A stretch of DNA of 64,000 nt from the NCBI GenBank assembly GCA_964460905.1, contig CAYWRM010000014.1:32021-96020 (forward strand), given 5' to 3'. Shown here piece by piece: positions 63,213-64,000 of this stretch. Position 1 is the stretch's first letter, and each line of letters opens with the position of its first letter. Made by a program: the position numbers and the translations under genes. The notes beneath the pieces are model-generated. The model saw only the letters and a program-made list of their open reading frames with translations. It made no database searches and was not told where the DNA came from. Source of the DNA: GCA-002708315 sp964460905 (lineage in GTDB: Bacteria; Bacteroidota; Bacteroidia; Bacteroidales; F082).

Positions 63213-64000
63213 ATGAAGAAAACAATTAATTTTTTAGTACTCTTTACAGTTATTGCAGTACTAAGTGTTTATGTAAGCGGCTGTAAAGAGGATGATCCTG
63301 TTGAGCCAGCTGGCAGCAAAACAGAACTGAACGCATTAATTACTGAATGCGAAACTCTACACGGTGCCGCTACTGAAGGCACATCAGTAGGTTTTTACGA
63401 AGTGGGTTCAAAAGCAGTATTTCAAACTGCAATTGAAGCAGCAAAAGCAGTCGCTAATACCGAAGGGGCAATTCAAAGTGTTATTGATGCAGCAAAAGCT
63501 AACTTAAACGCTGCTAAAACAGTATTTGAAGGGAAGTATATTCAAAATGTTTCAACTGACGGCCTTGTTGCTCAATGGTTGTTTGATGGCGATGCTACTG
63601 ACTTTACCGGAAACGGAAACGATGGAACTGCTAAAGTAGGTCATGAATTTTGGGGTGCAGGAACACCGGTTCTTACTACTGATAGATTTGGCAACGAAGA
63701 CAGGGCTTATTATTTAAACCAAGGGGCAAATATTGAGGTTCCCTATACAACAGCTTTAAATCCTGCTTCAATGTCTCTTTCATGGTGGGTTTATATGGAA
63801 GAATTGGAAAATAATGATTATATGATTTCAATGAACCGCTGGGGCTGTTATAAAGTTAATCTTCAAACCGTTAATAGAGTATTCTTCACAACAAAAGTTG
63901 AAGACCCTGAAAATCCAGGTGAATATATTTACAGCGACAGAGACAATGATGGAGATGGTTTAGTTGAAAATCAATGGTATCATTTATCTGTTACTTTTGG
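63213..64000 (+). CDS. Surface lipoprotein with LamG-like domain, 3'-truncated
   Basis: The frame opens at an ATG (63213) and runs off the right edge after 262 complete codons. A lipoprotein signal (INFLVLFTVIAVLSVYVSGC, lipidated C24) is followed by an acidic linker. A helical FIVAR/DUF4972-like region of about residues 35-110 (ELNALITECETLHGAA, VIDAAKANLNAAKTVF) comes next. A concanavalin-A/LamG-type jelly roll (VAQWLFDGDATDFTGNGNDG, MSLSWWVYMEE, NQWYHLSVTFG) then begins. In this position the product is probably a SusE/F-like surface glycan-binding protein, but a catalytic domain beyond the edge is possible. Confidence 0.85.
   Translation, partial: MKKTINFLVLFTVIAVLSVYVSGCKEDDPVEPAGSKTELNALITECETLHGAATEGTSVGFYEVGSKAVFQTAIEAAKAVANTEGAIQSVIDAAKANLNAAKTVFEGKYIQNVSTDGLVAQWLFDGDATDFTGNGNDGTAKVGHEFWGAGTPVLTTDRFGNEDRAYYLNQGANIEVPYTTALNPASMSLSWWVYMEELENNDYMISMNRWGCYKVNLQTVNRVFFTTKVEDPENPGEYIYSDRDNDGDGLVENQWYHLSVTF

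Overview
The window is a low-GC, gene-dense piece of a Bacteroidota chromosome, most likely a free-living or marine member of Bacteroidia. The lineage is indicated by a PorP/SprF protein, two secreted proteins with type IX secretion C-terminal domains, a FecI/FecR/SusC/SusD block, a DUF2723 membrane protein, -7 promoter elements of the TAnnTTTG type, and few recognisable Shine-Dalgarno sequences. The species cannot be named from the sequence. No prophage, transposase, CRISPR array or rRNA was seen, and no intergenic gap exceeds about 300 bases.

Left part (1-17.5 kb): the 3' part of a PorP/SprF gene; a candidate small RNA; RNase Z; ribosomal protein S1 and divergent ychF; and a minus-strand disaccharide operon (SLC45-like transporter, a beta-phosphoglucomutase/GH65 phosphorylase fusion, and a P-loop kinase). 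A plus-strand run follows: DUF481-like protein, rnpA, yidD, an S41 protease, an O-antigen-ligase-like protein, cytidine deaminase and a ChaN-like lipoprotein.

Centre (17.5-37.5 kb): tRNA-Gln, an intrinsic terminator and rimP-nusA-infB on the minus strand. The terminator ends four bases before the rimP ATG, which suggests attenuation of an operon that encodes the termination factor NusA. Then come the DUF2723 protein, alaS, an M23 peptidase with a MerR regulator, a secreted TonB-C-like protein, a PAP2 phosphatase, a glycosyltransferase, purD, a membrane protein, rnhB and tex.

Right part (37.5-64 kb): two T9SS cargo proteins and a small secreted protein; a two-gene hybrid histidine kinase cluster with five receiver domains and no visible Hpt; a THEP1-like NTPase; prmC; a PiT phosphate transporter with a PhoU-like tail, translationally coupled to a SLOG-fold protein; and a prolyl oligopeptidase. 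The window ends in the start of a polysaccharide-utilisation locus: ECF sigma factor, FecR anti-sigma factor, SusC with an STN signalling domain, SusD, and a truncated LamG lipoprotein. Its enzymes, if any, lie beyond the right edge.

Most genes are ordinary Bacteroidota core genes. The items most worth checking are the tRNA-Gln/terminator/rimP leader, the 69-nt small RNA candidate near 942-1010, the phosphorylase fusion operon with its unassigned kinase, and the ECF-controlled glycan locus at the right edge. No clearly new defence or mobile system was found.
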